DNA from: Zobellia uliginosa
GTDB lineage: Bacteria; Bacteroidota; Bacteroidia; Flavobacteriales; Flavobacteriaceae
Direction: 5' to 3'
NCBI RefSeq assembly: GCF_900156625.1
Contig: NZ_FTOB01000005.1
Location: forward strand, 1-64,000
Length of the DNA: 64,000 nt
Shown here piece by piece: positions 17,321-27,042 of the stretch. Below the pieces are notes generated by a model. That model was not told where the DNA came from. It saw nothing but the letters and a program-made list of their open reading frames with translations, and ran no database searches. Every line of letters starts with the position of its first letter. Positions within the stretch are counted from its first letter, which is position 1. The translations under genes were made by a program, and so were the position numbers.

Positions 17321-18595
17321 ATGAGTGATCTTAAACTTGCTACCAATGCACTACATGCTGGACACGACCCGGCGCAAACCGCTGGAACACGTGCAGTCCC
17401 TATCTACCAGACTTCATCCTACGTTTTTAACGATACCGACCATGCGGCCAACCTTTTCTCTTTGGCCGAACTCGGATTTATCTATACCCGTCTGAACAAC
17501 CCTACCAATCAAATTTTACAAGAGCGATTGGCGGCCGTTGAAGGAGGTATTGGCGCTGTAGTTTTTGCTTCAGGTGCTTCCGCGATTTCTACCGGATTAA
17601 TGACGCTCCTAAAAGCAGGAGATCATATTGTAGCTTCTAGTAGCCTGTATGGGGGAACTTTCAATTTGTTGAACGTTACCTTGCCAAGAATGGGAATCAC
17701 TACTACTTTCGTAGATGCCTCGGATCCTGAAAATTTTGGTAAGGCGGTGCAAGACAATACAAGGGCTTTCTTTGTAGAGTCTTTGGGCAACCCTAAACTA
17801 GACGTGCTTGACCTAAAAGCAATCTCAAAACAGGCCAAGGCGGCTCAGGTTCCTTTTATAGTTGATAATACGGTAGCTTCACCGGCCCTTTTGAACCCTA
17901 TTGAGCATGGGGCCAACTTGGTGATTCATTCCTTAACTAAATATATCGGAGGTCAAGGTACTTCTTTAGGTGGTGCTATAATCGATGCGGGAACGTTCGA
18001 TTGGACCAACGGAAAATTCCCTGAATTTACCGAGCCTTCTGCAGGCTACCATGGTTTAGTGTATAGCGAAGCCCTAGGTGCTGCGGCCTTTACCTTTAAA
18101 TTGATTTTGGAAGGATTACGCGATTTTGGAGGGGCTTTGAGTCCGTTTAACGCATTCCAGATCATACAAGGCTTGGAAACTTTGAACGTTCGTATCAAAC
18201 AACACAGTGCCAATGCTTTGGAATTGGCGACCTGGTTGGAAGGAAGGGACGAAGTGGCATGGGTAAATTACCCCGGTCTTAAGAGTAGTAAATACTACGA
18301 TCTAGCCCAAGAATATTTGCCTAAAGGACAAAGTGGTTTGGTGACTTTTGGAATAAAGGGTGGTTTTGAGGCCGCTAAAAAAGTGACCGATGCTACCAAA
18401 ATTTTCTCCCTATTGGCCAATATTGGCGATACAAAATCATTGATCATCCACCCTGCCAGTACTACGCACCAGCAGTTGAACGCCGAGCAGCAGGAAGCCG
18501 CCGGTGTGGGGCAAGATTTGATTCGTCTGTCAGTGGGGCTAGAGGATATTGAAGATCTGAAAGCCGATTTGGCAAACGCATTCGCAGCGCTTTAA
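17321..18595 (+). CDS. metY: O-acetylhomoserine sulfhydrylase
   Basis: The 424-residue PLP enzyme of the Cys/Met metabolism family condenses O-acetylhomoserine with sulfide to homocysteine. The PLP lysine is Lys207 in SLTKYIGGQG; the N terminus (LATNALHAGHDPAQT..GTRAVPIYQTSSY) and LSVGLEDIEDL at the C terminus are typical of MetY. It is the first gene under the SAM-I riboswitch, and is followed 67 bp later by the MetX fusion that makes its substrate. The length, above that of cystathionine gamma-synthases, supports MetY over MetB. Confidence 0.95.
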   Translation: MSDLKLATNALHAGHDPAQTAGTRAVPIYQTSSYVFNDTDHAANLFSLAELGFIYTRLNNPTNQILQERLAAVEGGIGAVVFASGASAISTGLMTLLKAGDHIVASSSLYGGTFNLLNVTLPRMGITTTFVDASDPENFGKAVQDNTRAFFVESLGNPKLDVLDLKAISKQAKAAQVPFIVDNTVASPALLNPIEHGANLVIHSLTKYIGGQGTSLGGAIIDAGTFDWTNGKFPEFTEPSAGYHGLVYSEALGAAAFTFKLILEGLRDFGGALSPFNAFQIIQGLETLNVRIKQHSANALELATWLEGRDEVAWVNYPGLKSSKYYDLAQEYLPKGQSGLVTFGIKGGFEAAKKVTDATKIFSLLANIGDTKSLIIHPASTTHQQLNAEQQEAAGVGQDLIRLSVGLEDIEDLKADLANAFAAL

Positions 18596-18620
18596 CCGAT
18601 ACTATTTTAGAAATTAATAA

Positions 18621-18649
18621 GACCTGGCCGGTACAACGCCGGTGAGGTC
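18621..18649 (+). promoter_or_regulatory. hairpin between metY and metX-thrA
   Basis: GACCT..CCGG and CCGG..AGGTC pair around TACAACG (stem of about 11 positions with one mismatch and one G-T). There is no T-run, so it is probably not a terminator; mRNA processing or translational control just before the ATG at 18663 is possible. Confidence 0.4.
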
Positions 18650-18662
18650 TAATATATGCCGT

Positions 18663-21600
18663 ATGCTTCACCATTTAAAATTATCGAACTATACTACGAT
18701 CAGTGGGGTAACTCAAGATATTGAGCTTTCCTATCAGTTGTTCGGGAAAGAATTGCACACTGCGCCCATAGTGCAGGTCAACCATGCCTTGACCGGTAAC
18801 TCCAATGTTACGGGCGATGATGGTTGGTGGTCCGCCCTTATTGGCGAAGGCAAGTGTATCGATACCAATAAGTACACCATTCTATCCTTTAATATTCCCG
18901 GTAACGGATACGATAAATTCGTTATCGATAATTATAAGGATTTCGTGGCAGGCGATATCGCAAGAATCTTCTTGTTGGGCCTCCAAAAACTTGAGATCAA
19001 TAAATTGTTCGCCCTTATCGGCGGCTCTTTGGGAGGGGGTATAGCCTGGGAAATGGCAGCGCTTAACCCGAAGATCATGGAGCATCTGATTCCCGTTGCA
19101 TCGGACTGGAAATCTACGGATTGGTTGATCGGTAATTGCCAGATCCAGGAACAGTTTTTGGTCAATAGCAAAAAGCCCGTTCACGATGCGCGTATGCACG
19201 CCATGCTTTGTTATCGCACGCCCGAGTCTTTTAAAGAGCGTTTTAAGCGGAGTACCAATGAGGAACTTCAGGTTTTTAACGTAGAGAGTTGGTTGATGCA
19301 TCACGGGGAAAAGTTACAGGAACGATTTCAACTTTCGGCCTATAAGCTTATGAACCAGTTGCTCAAGACCATAGATGTTATGAGGAACGGGGAGCAGAAT
19401 TTTATCGACCTTCAGAACAGCGATGTGAATATCCATATCATCGGGGTTGATTCCGATTTGTTCTTTACGGCCAAGGAAAACAAGGAGACCTTTAAACGTT
19501 TGGCCCAGGCCAATGGTAATGTAACTTACGGTGAGGTACACTCCCTTCACGGCCACGATGCCTTTTTGATCGAATTTGAGCAGATGGAACAACTGCTGGA
19601 ACCTGTGTTCAGTAGAAATGGAAAGTCAAAACATATCAAGGTCTTGAAATTTGGAGGAAAATCGCTGGCCAATGGCGAGGGATTGGAACGTGTTTTGGGT
19701 ATTGTTTCAAAAAAGGTAGAAGAGGGCGAGAATATTGCCGTGGTACTTTCTGCCCGTGAAAAGGCTACCGACCAATTGGAAGCTATATTGGAAAAGGCGG
19801 CAAAGGGCGAAAACTACTATGAAGATTTTGAGGCTTTTGAAAAGTATCAGAAGAATGCCTTTAAGAATGTCAACCTTTCGGCGGAGTTCAAAGATTTGGC
19901 AAAATTACTCGAAGGGGTCTCGCTTTTGGGCGATTACAGCTTAAAGATAAAAGACCAGTTATTGGCCTTTGGGGAGCTTATTTCGGCAAAATTGGTCACC
20001 AAACTCCTTATAGGAAAAGGCATCAATGCGGTAATGCTCGATTCTAGGGAATTGATAAAGACCGATTCTAATTTTGGCGATGCCACGGTCAAAGAAGCGC
20101 TTTCAAAAGAAAACGTTTTACGCCGTTTTGCCAAGCTTGATGCCGATGCGGTACCGATTATTACAGGTTTTATCGCTTCTGATGAAAATGGGGAAACTAC
20201 CACCTTGGGGCGTAATGGCAGTAATTATTCGGCGGCACTATTCGCTAATTTCTTGAATGCGGAAGAGCTTCAGAACTTTACGCATGTTGACGGTATATAT
20301 ACGGCTAATCCCGATTTGGTATCCGATGCCAAGCGCATTTCCCACCTTTCCTATGGGGAGGCGAACGAACTGGCAAATTTCGGGGCGACCATTTTGCACG
20401 CCAAGACCATTATTCCGTTAATAGAAAAAAACATACCCCTTCGTATTTTAAATACCTTCAATAACGATAATGAGGGAACCTTGATCAGCGCCAAGACCGA
20501 AGAAGGCGGTATTAAGTCTTTGTCGGTCATTGAAAACGTGTCCTTGATCAATGTAGAGGGTAGGGGACTCCTAGGAAAAGTTGGGGTCGATGCACGTATT
20601 TTTAGTGCGCTTCAAAAAAGCAATATTAGTGTAAGTATCATTTCCCAAGGCTCTTCGGAGCGGGGCATTGGTTTGGTCGTAAATGCCGACCGGGCCCTAG
20701 AGGCCAAGAGGGCTTTGGACAGGGAATTCGAAAGCGATTACCAGTCGAAGGATATTAATATGATTACCGTGCTTGATGAGGTCTCGGTCATTTCTATCGT
20801 AGGTCAAGATTTGAGTACCTTCCATAGACCGTACAATGCCTTGATCAAGAATCAGATCGCCCCCTTGCTCTTTAATAATACGGTATCGGGCAGAAATGTA
20901 AGTTTGGTACTTAGAAAATCGGACCTGAACAAGGCATTGAACGTAATGCACGGACAGATTTTCGGAATTAGTAAAAAGGTCAACTTGGTGATTTTTGGAC
21001 ATGGAAATGTTGGCGGAACGCTTATTGACCAAATCTTGAAATCTACCAAGACCATACAGAAACGAAAAGGGATAGACCTTAACGTCTTTGCCGTGGCCAA
21101 TTCTAGGAAAATCCTATTGAATAAAAAGGGAATCCCTAAAAACTGGAAAACGGCCATAGAAGAAAAGGGTACGCCATATAAGGTAGGCGATGTTATCGCA
21201 TATGCGAAGGAAAACCATCTAGAGAACCTCATTTTGGTCGATAATACCGCTAATAGCGATTTTGTGGCCCATTACTTTGAGTTTGTAGAGAACGGTTTCG
21301 ATATCGTGTCGTCCAACAAAATAGCCAATACGCTCGGTTTCGATTACTACCAGTTGTTGCGCGATGAATTGGATAAGCACCAAAAGCAATATTTGTACGA
21401 AACCAATGTAGGGGCGGGACTTCCTTTGATAGATACCATACGTTTGTTACATCTTTCGGGTGAAAACATTACCGGTATCAAAGGGGTGTTCTCAGGTTCC
21501 TTGAGTTATATCTTCAATACCTTTTCAGAAAGCGATGAACCCTTTTCCAATATTTTAAGGGCGGCAATGAAAAGCGGATTTACCGAGCCGGATCCCCGCG

Positions 21601-22055
21601 AAGACCTATCGGGTAACGATGTGGGTCGAAAATTGTTGATTCTTGCCAGGGAACTCGACCTGCGAAACGAGTTTTCCGATGTGAACATTGAAAACTTGAT
21701 ACCCGAGGAGTTGAGGGATGGCGATGTAAAGCATTTCTTGGACCACCTGGACTTGGTAGATGCCAAGTTCAACGAAATTAAAAAGAACCAAAAGCCCGGC
21801 CATGTACTGCGGTATGTGGGCGATTTGCACGGTAACCTTCAGGAAGAGAAAGGTATTTTGGACGTAAAACTCATATCGGTGCCCAAAGAAAGTGCCTTGG
21901 GACAGGTAAAAGGGTCCGATTCCATCATAGAGATCTATACCGAGTCATATGGCGAAAATCCATTAGTGATTCAAGGGGCAGGTGCGGGCGCAGCCGTTAC
22001 GGCAAGGGGTGTTTTTGGCGATATTTTACGAATAGCAGAAAAAGGATATAAATAA
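18663..22055 (+). CDS. fused homoserine O-acetyltransferase - aspartokinase - homoserine dehydrogenase
   Basis: Three enzymes sit in one 1130-residue chain. Residues 1-320 are a MetX-type alpha/beta hydrolase with nucleophile Ser122 in GGSLGG, Asp263/Asp265 in VDSDLFF and His298 in GHDAFL. Residues 325-590 are an aspartokinase starting KVLKFGGKS (326-334), followed by ACT regulatory repeats to about 760. Residues 770-1130 are homoserine dehydrogenase with the nucleotide-binding GHGNVGG at 779-785 and DVGRKLLILAREL. Together they run aspartate to aspartyl-phosphate, semialdehyde to homoserine, then O-acylhomoserine for MetY and MetZ; aspartate-semialdehyde dehydrogenase is not here. ATG 18663 is preferred over GTG 18642, which lies inside a hairpin. 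Key residues of all parts look intact. Confidence 0.93.
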   Translation: MLHHLKLSNYTTISGVTQDIELSYQLFGKELHTAPIVQVNHALTGNSNVTGDDGWWSALIGEGKCIDTNKYTILSFNIPGNGYDKFVIDNYKDFVAGDIARIFLLGLQKLEINKLFALIGGSLGGGIAWEMAALNPKIMEHLIPVASDWKSTDWLIGNCQIQEQFLVNSKKPVHDARMHAMLCYRTPESFKERFKRSTNEELQVFNVESWLMHHGEKLQERFQLSAYKLMNQLLKTIDVMRNGEQNFIDLQNSDVNIHIIGVDSDLFFTAKENKETFKRLAQANGNVTYGEVHSLHGHDAFLIEFEQMEQLLEPVFSRNGKSKHIKVLKFGGKSLANGEGLERVLGIVSKKVEEGENIAVVLSAREKATDQLEAILEKAAKGENYYEDFEAFEKYQKNAFKNVNLSAEFKDLAKLLEGVSLLGDYSLKIKDQLLAFGELISAKLVTKLLIGKGINAVMLDSRELIKTDSNFGDATVKEALSKENVLRRFAKLDADAVPIITGFIASDENGETTTLGRNGSNYSAALFANFLNAEELQNFTHVDGIYTANPDLVSDAKRISHLSYGEANELANFGATILHAKTIIPLIEKNIPLRILNTFNNDNEGTLISAKTEEGGIKSLSVIENVSLINVEGRGLLGKVGVDARIFSALQKSNISVSIISQGSSERGIGLVVNADRALEAKRALDREFESDYQSKDINMITVLDEVSVISIVGQDLSTFHRPYNALIKNQIAPLLFNNTVSGRNVSLVLRKSDLNKALNVMHGQIFGISKKVNLVIFGHGNVGGTLIDQILKSTKTIQKRKGIDLNVFAVANSRKILLNKKGIPKNWKTAIEEKGTPYKVGDVIAYAKENHLENLILVDNTANSDFVAHYFEFVENGFDIVSSNKIANTLGFDYYQLLRDELDKHQKQYLYETNVGAGLPLIDTIRLLHLSGENITGIKGVFSGSLSYIFNTFSESDEPFSNILRAAMKSGFTEPDPREDLSGNDVGRKLLILARELDLRNEFSDVNIENLIPEELRDGDVKHFLDHLDLVDAKFNEIKKNQKPGHVLRYVGDLHGNLQEEKGILDVKLISVPKESALGQVKGSDSIIEIYTESYGENPLVIQGAGAGAAVTARGVFGDILRIAEKGYK

Positions 22056-22083
22056 TAGAGAAAGTCCGCTTTCAGCAAATTAT

Positions 22084-23253
22084 ATGCATATGGAAAATAA
22101 ATTTGAAACGAACGCTATCAGAACGCAATTGGAACGCACTAAAAATTTAGAGCATTCAGTGCCGATGTACATGACTTCGAGTTTTGTATTTGAAGATGCG
22201 GAAGATATGCGCGCTTCGTTTGCCGAAGAAAAAGAACGGAATGTTTATTCGCGCTATTCCAATCCGAATACCTCTGAGTTTATAGAGAAGGTATGTCAGA
22301 TGGAAGGTGCAGAAAGTGGTTTTGCTTTTGCTTCGGGTATGGCAGCGGTATTCTCTACTTTGGCAGCCCTTTTGGATAGCGGTGACCATGTATTGTCGGC
22401 GCGGAGTATTTTTGGGTCGACACATTCCTTGTTCACCAACTTTTTCCCCAAATGGAATATTGATCATAGCTATTTTAAGATTGATGATTTAGATGGGATG
22501 GAGGCTTTGATTACGCCAAAGACGAAAATTATCTATGCGGAATCCCCGACCAATCCAGGGGTAGACATCCTCGACTTGGAAGCTTTAGGGAAGATTGCCA
22601 AAAAGCATAATCTCATTTTGGTGATCGACAACTGTTTTGCTTCGCCCTATTTGCAACAGCCGATCAAGTTCGGTGCCGATTTGGTCATCCATTCCGGTAC
22701 GAAATTAATGGACGGACAAGGTCGTGTATTGGCCGGCGTTACCGTAGGAAAGAAGGAGTTGGTCGATAAGGTCTACCGTTTTTCAAGAATTACAGGTCCG
22801 GCCCTATCTCCCTTCAATGCCTGGGTACTTTCCAAAAGCTTGGAAACCTTGGCCGTAAGGGTAGATCGCCATTGTGAAAATGCACTGAAGTTGGCCGAGT
22901 TTTTAGAAGGCAACGAAAAGGTCAACTGGGTGAAATATCCGTTTTTGAAGTCGCATCCCAAATATGAGATTGCCAAGAAGCAGATGAAGGCCGGTGGCTG
23001 TGTCGTTGCTTTTGAGGTAAAAGGTGGATTGGAAGCCGGCCAGAAGTTTTTCGACTCTATAAAAATGTTATCGCTTTCGGCCAACTTGGGTGATGCACGT
23101 AGTATCGTAACACATCCTGCTTCTACCACCCATAGTAAGCTTTCCGTAGAAGAGCGGGCGGAAACAGGTGTTACGGACGGAATGGTACGCGTTTCTGTAG
23201 GACTGGAGCATATAGATGATATCATCGCCGATATTTCGCAGGCACTGGCCTAA
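22084..23253 (+). CDS. metZ: O-succinylhomoserine sulfhydrylase-like PLP enzyme
   Basis: The 389-residue Cys/Met metabolism PLP enzyme has its lysine at 207 in HSGTKLMDGQG, a pattern close to MetZ, and the N-terminal tetramer residues YSRYSNPNT. MetZ uses O-succinyl- (or O-acetyl-) homoserine and sulfide to form homocysteine; cystathionine gamma-synthase (MetB) or a gamma-lyase cannot be excluded. It begins 28 bp after the fused MetX-AK-HSD gene and probably closes the riboswitch-controlled operon. Two sulfhydrylases flanking one acyltransferase suggest overlapping or conditional use. Start may be the second ATG, two codons later. Confidence 0.85.
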   Translation: MHMENKFETNAIRTQLERTKNLEHSVPMYMTSSFVFEDAEDMRASFAEEKERNVYSRYSNPNTSEFIEKVCQMEGAESGFAFASGMAAVFSTLAALLDSGDHVLSARSIFGSTHSLFTNFFPKWNIDHSYFKIDDLDGMEALITPKTKIIYAESPTNPGVDILDLEALGKIAKKHNLILVIDNCFASPYLQQPIKFGADLVIHSGTKLMDGQGRVLAGVTVGKKELVDKVYRFSRITGPALSPFNAWVLSKSLETLAVRVDRHCENALKLAEFLEGNEKVNWVKYPFLKSHPKYEIAKKQMKAGGCVVAFEVKGGLEAGQKFFDSIKMLSLSANLGDARSIVTHPASTTHSKLSVEERAETGVTDGMVRVSVGLEHIDDIIADISQALA

Positions 23254-23276
23254 GGGCGAATGAGATTTCTGTAAAT

Positions 23277-23311
23277 AAAAAAACCAAAGCTTTTGACTTT
23301 GGTTTTTTTAT
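23277..23311. terminator. bidirectional terminator after metZ
   Basis: AAACCAAAG and CTTTGGTTT pair around CTTTTGA, flanked by A and T runs on both sides. It serves metZ and the convergent lipoprotein gene. Confidence 0.85.
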
Positions 23312-23325
23312 GCCTTGGATAGGGC

Positions 23326-24036
23326 TTATTGGGTTTTGAACTCAAAGACCGGCGATTGGGAACTGGAACCATTTTCGTCGGTAGTGACTACCCTCCAGTA
23401 GTAAACAGTGGCAGGATTCAGTGCAATGTCATCTATTTTTGAATCGGCGGTGCTTGCATGTAAGGTAGTCGGCGGATTGTCGGTACTTAGGTATATATCG
23501 TAGGAGGCGATATCATTGTCAACATCACTCCCTTTCCAACTTAGGCTTAGGGGTTGGCTCACACTGGCCCCCATCGTCGGGGCTACGGCCTCCGCCGGAA
23601 AAGGGGCATAATTTTCATTTCCTTCGCCGGCATTGTAAAACTTCCAGGTTTCGCTAGTAGCGGTCGTGGCCGTTTCGTCAGATTTTGAAATAATGTTCCA
23701 AGAATAGGGTGTATTTCTCAAAATGCTTAGGGCAAGCGAATTGGTCGAAGTATCGTTTTCGCTCGTTTCGTTGGTTTCTAGGTTTTTTAGCACCAAGGTA
23801 TAGCTGTCCGTATGGTCGGAAGCCTTCCATTTAAACGTTACTTTGCTTTGGGTGGCGGAGATGATGTCGCCTTGGTTGCATTCTTCATCTTTCTTCGGAA
23901 AAACCAAAACCGAGGCTTCGGGCGGTAGGCTTTCTTCGGGCGTAGGGTCTTTGGCTCCGTCATCGCTACTGCTACAACTGCAAAAGGCGATAAGAAGAAG
24001 GAATAGGCTTGATCGGATATAGGTGTTGGATATCAT
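23326..24036 (-). CDS. fibronectin-III-like surface lipoprotein
   Basis: The 236-residue lipoprotein has a signal peptide and lipobox near 15-21, with the mature N terminus probably Cys21 followed by SSSDD, an acidic/serine context typical of surface lipoproteins of Bacteroidota. Two fibronectin type III-like beta-sandwiches follow: about 40-130 (KVTFKWKASDHTDSYTLVLKN) and 140-236 (PLSLSWKGSDVDNDIASYDIYLS...ATVYYWRVVTTDENG). The start overlaps the stop of the beta-helix gene by 4 bp, so the two are translationally coupled. It probably binds or positions carbohydrate or the partner protein at the cell surface; no enzymatic motif is visible. Confidence 0.83.
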   Translation of the reverse strand: MISNTYIRSSLFLLLIAFCSCSSSDDGAKDPTPEESLPPEASVLVFPKKDEECNQGDIISATQSKVTFKWKASDHTDSYTLVLKNLETNETSENDTSTNSLALSILRNTPYSWNIISKSDETATTATSETWKFYNAGEGNENYAPFPAEAVAPTMGASVSQPLSLSWKGSDVDNDIASYDIYLSTDNPPTTLHASTADSKIDDIALNPATVYYWRVVTTDENGSSSQSPVFEFKTQ

Positions 24037-26780
24037 TGTTTGATAATTTTGGCTTGGGATTTGATATTTGTAGCTGTGATGTTCAAGAAATAAATGCCCG
24101 AACTTAGATTAGAGGTATCTATGGTCGTAATCTGGTTCCCGACCGATTCGGTTTTGCTTAGAATGACCTTGCCCGTTGCCGAGATCAATTCAAGGGTGAC
24201 CAAGGAATCAAGCTTGTGGGAGAAGGCAACGTTCAATTGGTCTTTTACCTTGTTCGGAAACACGGTGACGCCGTCAAAAACGCTGATGATTTCGCTATAC
24301 TCGCCCTGGCAAAGCTTATCTGCCTTAACGGAAAGTTTGTTCTGGCCTTTCGATAGGTCAAGTGTAATTTCATCTTCGGTAGTATGGGTAACCACCCCGT
24401 TTAGGTCAATGCTATAGTTGGTGGCCCCTTTCAAGCTTAGGGTGAGCTGATTTGTGCTATTGTCGACCTTTGATGTTACGGATAGGTCTTCAGGCTCGTC
24501 TATCGATATAACAAAGCATTGTTCGAAGTTGGCATCGGAGGGCGTGGTAATGCACAGGGTGTAGTCACCAGCGCCCAATTGCTCGAACAAGGCATCTGAA
24601 GTAAAATCCTTTTCTGCCCCCGTTTCCTTTATTTTTCCCTTAAATTGAAGAGAGCTATCTTTTGAATGTATGGAAATCGTTCCATCATTACTACTGCTGC
24701 ATGATTCATCGGTTCCCTTTACCTTAAAATTATCGGCGGCAAGACTGAATATTTTACAGCCCTTGGTGTTTACGGTACTTCCTAAGGGAGTTTCGGGGCA
24801 TTCGTCATCGGCATTGGCAACACCGTCATTGTCGTCGTCATTAGGATCGAAGGCGATACAGTCTTCACCGGGTAATCCGTAACAGCCTAGGCCTGCAGCC
24901 CCATATAGCGGCTGCCAGGTAATGCCTGCGATCCATTGCTCACCTCCGTTTTCATAGGCCCCAACATCGGGGTGGTCGCCCGTAAAGCCGTCGGTTATGC
25001 CCGGAATATCCTTCCCTTGGTCAATGGGTGAAGCACCGCTCTTTAGGTTGAAATCGCCATTGGCTGCGTTTACGAACACTCCGGAAGTGACGGTTAAATT
25101 ATTCTGTTTGTCCGACTGCGGCTCCCAATTGGTATCGCTTCCTAGATTGTTCCAAACCCGAACGTTTGAGAAGGCAGTTCCATCTTTATGCCATGCTCCC
25201 ATTACTGCGGAACCGTTCCAAAGGGTATTGTTAAAAATATCGATATCCGTTCCGTTCCAATTGATCTGTACGCTGGTCCATTCGGTATTCCAGACTACGT
25301 TATGGTGGACGATAAAGCCCGCCGCATTGTTGTCTAGGTAAATTCCGGCGGCTTTGTATTTTGTGCCACCGGAAGCCGTATCGTGAAACCAGTTATGGTG
25401 GATTTCCGTTGTGTATTGTGCTCCTACCGTATAGAAAAGGGCGCAATCATCGGCGATCAAGTTGCTTCGGGAGATGTCGTTATAGGAAAACTCGTTGTCG
25501 GAGCCATTGTACTGTACGGCGTCCCGTCCTCCCCTGAATACCGTATTGTTCTTTACTAAAGTGTTCGTTATGCCCCTGATTACCAATGGGCCGTCGTAGG
25601 AACCTAGAAAATTACAGTCATGTATATAGTTGTCAATAATTTGTTGGTTGTTTCCCCTTACCACCAATCCGGCCCCTGCGTTAAATGCGATTTCGCATTT
25701 TTCAATTCTATTGTTCGAGCCTTGTACATGTACGTTGGCATTGTTGGTACGTGAGCTATCGGTAATTCCTTGGGTGTGGTTGCCGTAAAAGGAAGTTACA
25801 CCGTAGAGGAGGTTGTTTGTAGTTTTGCTATTGGCGTTCGATGCCCACCAAGTGGAGCTGTCTTCCATATTGATGCTGCCGCCGAATACGGCCAAATTCC
25901 GTATTTCGATGTATTTTTTGTCCTTTAGGTTGATGGTTTCCAAACGGCGTCTCATCTTGACCTTGCCATCGACCGGGGCTTCGCCTCCAGGAAGCTGAAC
26001 GTATAGGGTGCTTGTACTTTCATCGAAATACCACTCATTTTGATAGTCTAGGGCGTCTTTGGCTCCTTCGAGATAAAAATCGCCCAAATCGGCCGGGGCA
26101 TGAAAGGTTCTTACCCAAGTTTCGTTGTTCGTTGTGGTATGATTAAAATTGACCCTTCCGGCAGAGCTGCCCGTAATTTTCCTTTTCCAGGCGAGCCAAC
26201 CGCTCCCGCCCTTGTCCCCATAGAACCAAAGTGCGCCACCGGTCCAGTCAATACCTGGAATCGTGGGTTCTGTCAAATAGGCCCCGTTGATGACATCGCC
26301 ACTGCTTCCTCCTGTATTTCGGATGGTTCCCAAGGCAAAGGGGTCGTCGTCCGTTTTATTTGGCCATCGGGCCAAGTCCAATGCGGTAGCGTCGTTCATG
26401 ACAAAATTTTCTTGGCCTAGGGAAGGAAAGGGAATGGTGGTTTTGTAAATGGAACCACTGTCTTGCGTCCAACCGGATAAGGCATCCATGGCCGAAATAA
26501 TGACTTTTTCCCCGGGATACGATTGAAAGACAATGGGCTGACCAGGGCTTCCGGAATTCGATGGGGCCAATGTCTCTTCGTAGGTGCCCGCCCTGATATA
26601 TACGATGTCGCCTGCAACCGCTTCGCTCGCTGCTTTTGAAATGGTCAAGTACGGACTCTCCAAAGTGCCCGGGTTGGTGTCATCGCCGTTTTTGGCTACG
26701 TAGATGTCTCTGGCAAAAGAGTTTATACTTATTAGGAATAAGAATAAAAAGGAGAAAAGATAATTTTGTTTTGTAGACAT
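24033..26780 (-). CDS. T9SS-exported parallel beta-helix protein
   Basis: The 915-residue secreted protein has a signal peptide (about 1-23), then a right-handed parallel beta-helix at about 25-600. This opens with YVAKNGDDTNPGTLESPYLTI and has repeated N-x-I/V turns such as NNRIEKCEIAFNAGAGLVV. It is followed by a thrombospondin type 3-like calcium repeat near 650 (DPNDDDNDGVANADDECP), a SprB-like or low-complexity segment, and a type IX secretion sorting domain in the last 75 residues (FPNKVKDQLNVAF, ending in SQAKIIKQ). The fold is shared with polysaccharide lyases and glycosidases, but the catalytic residues cannot be assigned, so the substrate is unknown. It is coupled to the lipoprotein at 23326. 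Confidence 0.85.
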   Translation of the reverse strand: MSTKQNYLFSFLFLFLISINSFARDIYVAKNGDDTNPGTLESPYLTISKAASEAVAGDIVYIRAGTYEETLAPSNSGSPGQPIVFQSYPGEKVIISAMDALSGWTQDSGSIYKTTIPFPSLGQENFVMNDATALDLARWPNKTDDDPFALGTIRNTGGSSGDVINGAYLTEPTIPGIDWTGGALWFYGDKGGSGWLAWKRKITGSSAGRVNFNHTTTNNETWVRTFHAPADLGDFYLEGAKDALDYQNEWYFDESTSTLYVQLPGGEAPVDGKVKMRRRLETINLKDKKYIEIRNLAVFGGSINMEDSSTWWASNANSKTTNNLLYGVTSFYGNHTQGITDSSRTNNANVHVQGSNNRIEKCEIAFNAGAGLVVRGNNQQIIDNYIHDCNFLGSYDGPLVIRGITNTLVKNNTVFRGGRDAVQYNGSDNEFSYNDISRSNLIADDCALFYTVGAQYTTEIHHNWFHDTASGGTKYKAAGIYLDNNAAGFIVHHNVVWNTEWTSVQINWNGTDIDIFNNTLWNGSAVMGAWHKDGTAFSNVRVWNNLGSDTNWEPQSDKQNNLTVTSGVFVNAANGDFNLKSGASPIDQGKDIPGITDGFTGDHPDVGAYENGGEQWIAGITWQPLYGAAGLGCYGLPGEDCIAFDPNDDDNDGVANADDECPETPLGSTVNTKGCKIFSLAADNFKVKGTDESCSSSNDGTISIHSKDSSLQFKGKIKETGAEKDFTSDALFEQLGAGDYTLCITTPSDANFEQCFVISIDEPEDLSVTSKVDNSTNQLTLSLKGATNYSIDLNGVVTHTTEDEITLDLSKGQNKLSVKADKLCQGEYSEIISVFDGVTVFPNKVKDQLNVAFSHKLDSLVTLELISATGKVILSKTESVGNQITTIDTSNLSSGIYFLNITATNIKSQAKIIKQ

Positions 26781-27042
26781 GTCTAATAGATTTAGGTAGG
26801 TTCAACCAATTGGGTGTATTACCAAATCTAATTGAAAGATGGTTGGCTTCAGATAGTAAATGATCAAAACGACAGAACAAATGATTTTTTATGCAGGCGA
26901 TAACGTATTTGTCAAGTATTTGATGAGTTGGTATTGTCAGGGTTTTTAGCCTTTCGGAGTCAAAAGCTTGAAAATCATGGTTCGTTACGTTTTATAATTT
27001 TCGGACGGGCCCATAGCACTGCTTACTCGTCCCAATTTTTGT

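Noticed and set aside
18642-18662. GTG start for the MetX-AK-HSD fusion
   Set aside because: It lies inside the hairpin 18621-18649 and adds residues before the ATG at 18663, which precedes a typical MetX N terminus.
24033-26780. CRISPR or tandem-repeat reading of the beta-helix gene
   Set aside because: The periodicity is at the protein level (beta-helix coils); no direct DNA repeats with regular spacers are present. No CRISPR array, tRNA or insertion sequence was found anywhere in the window.
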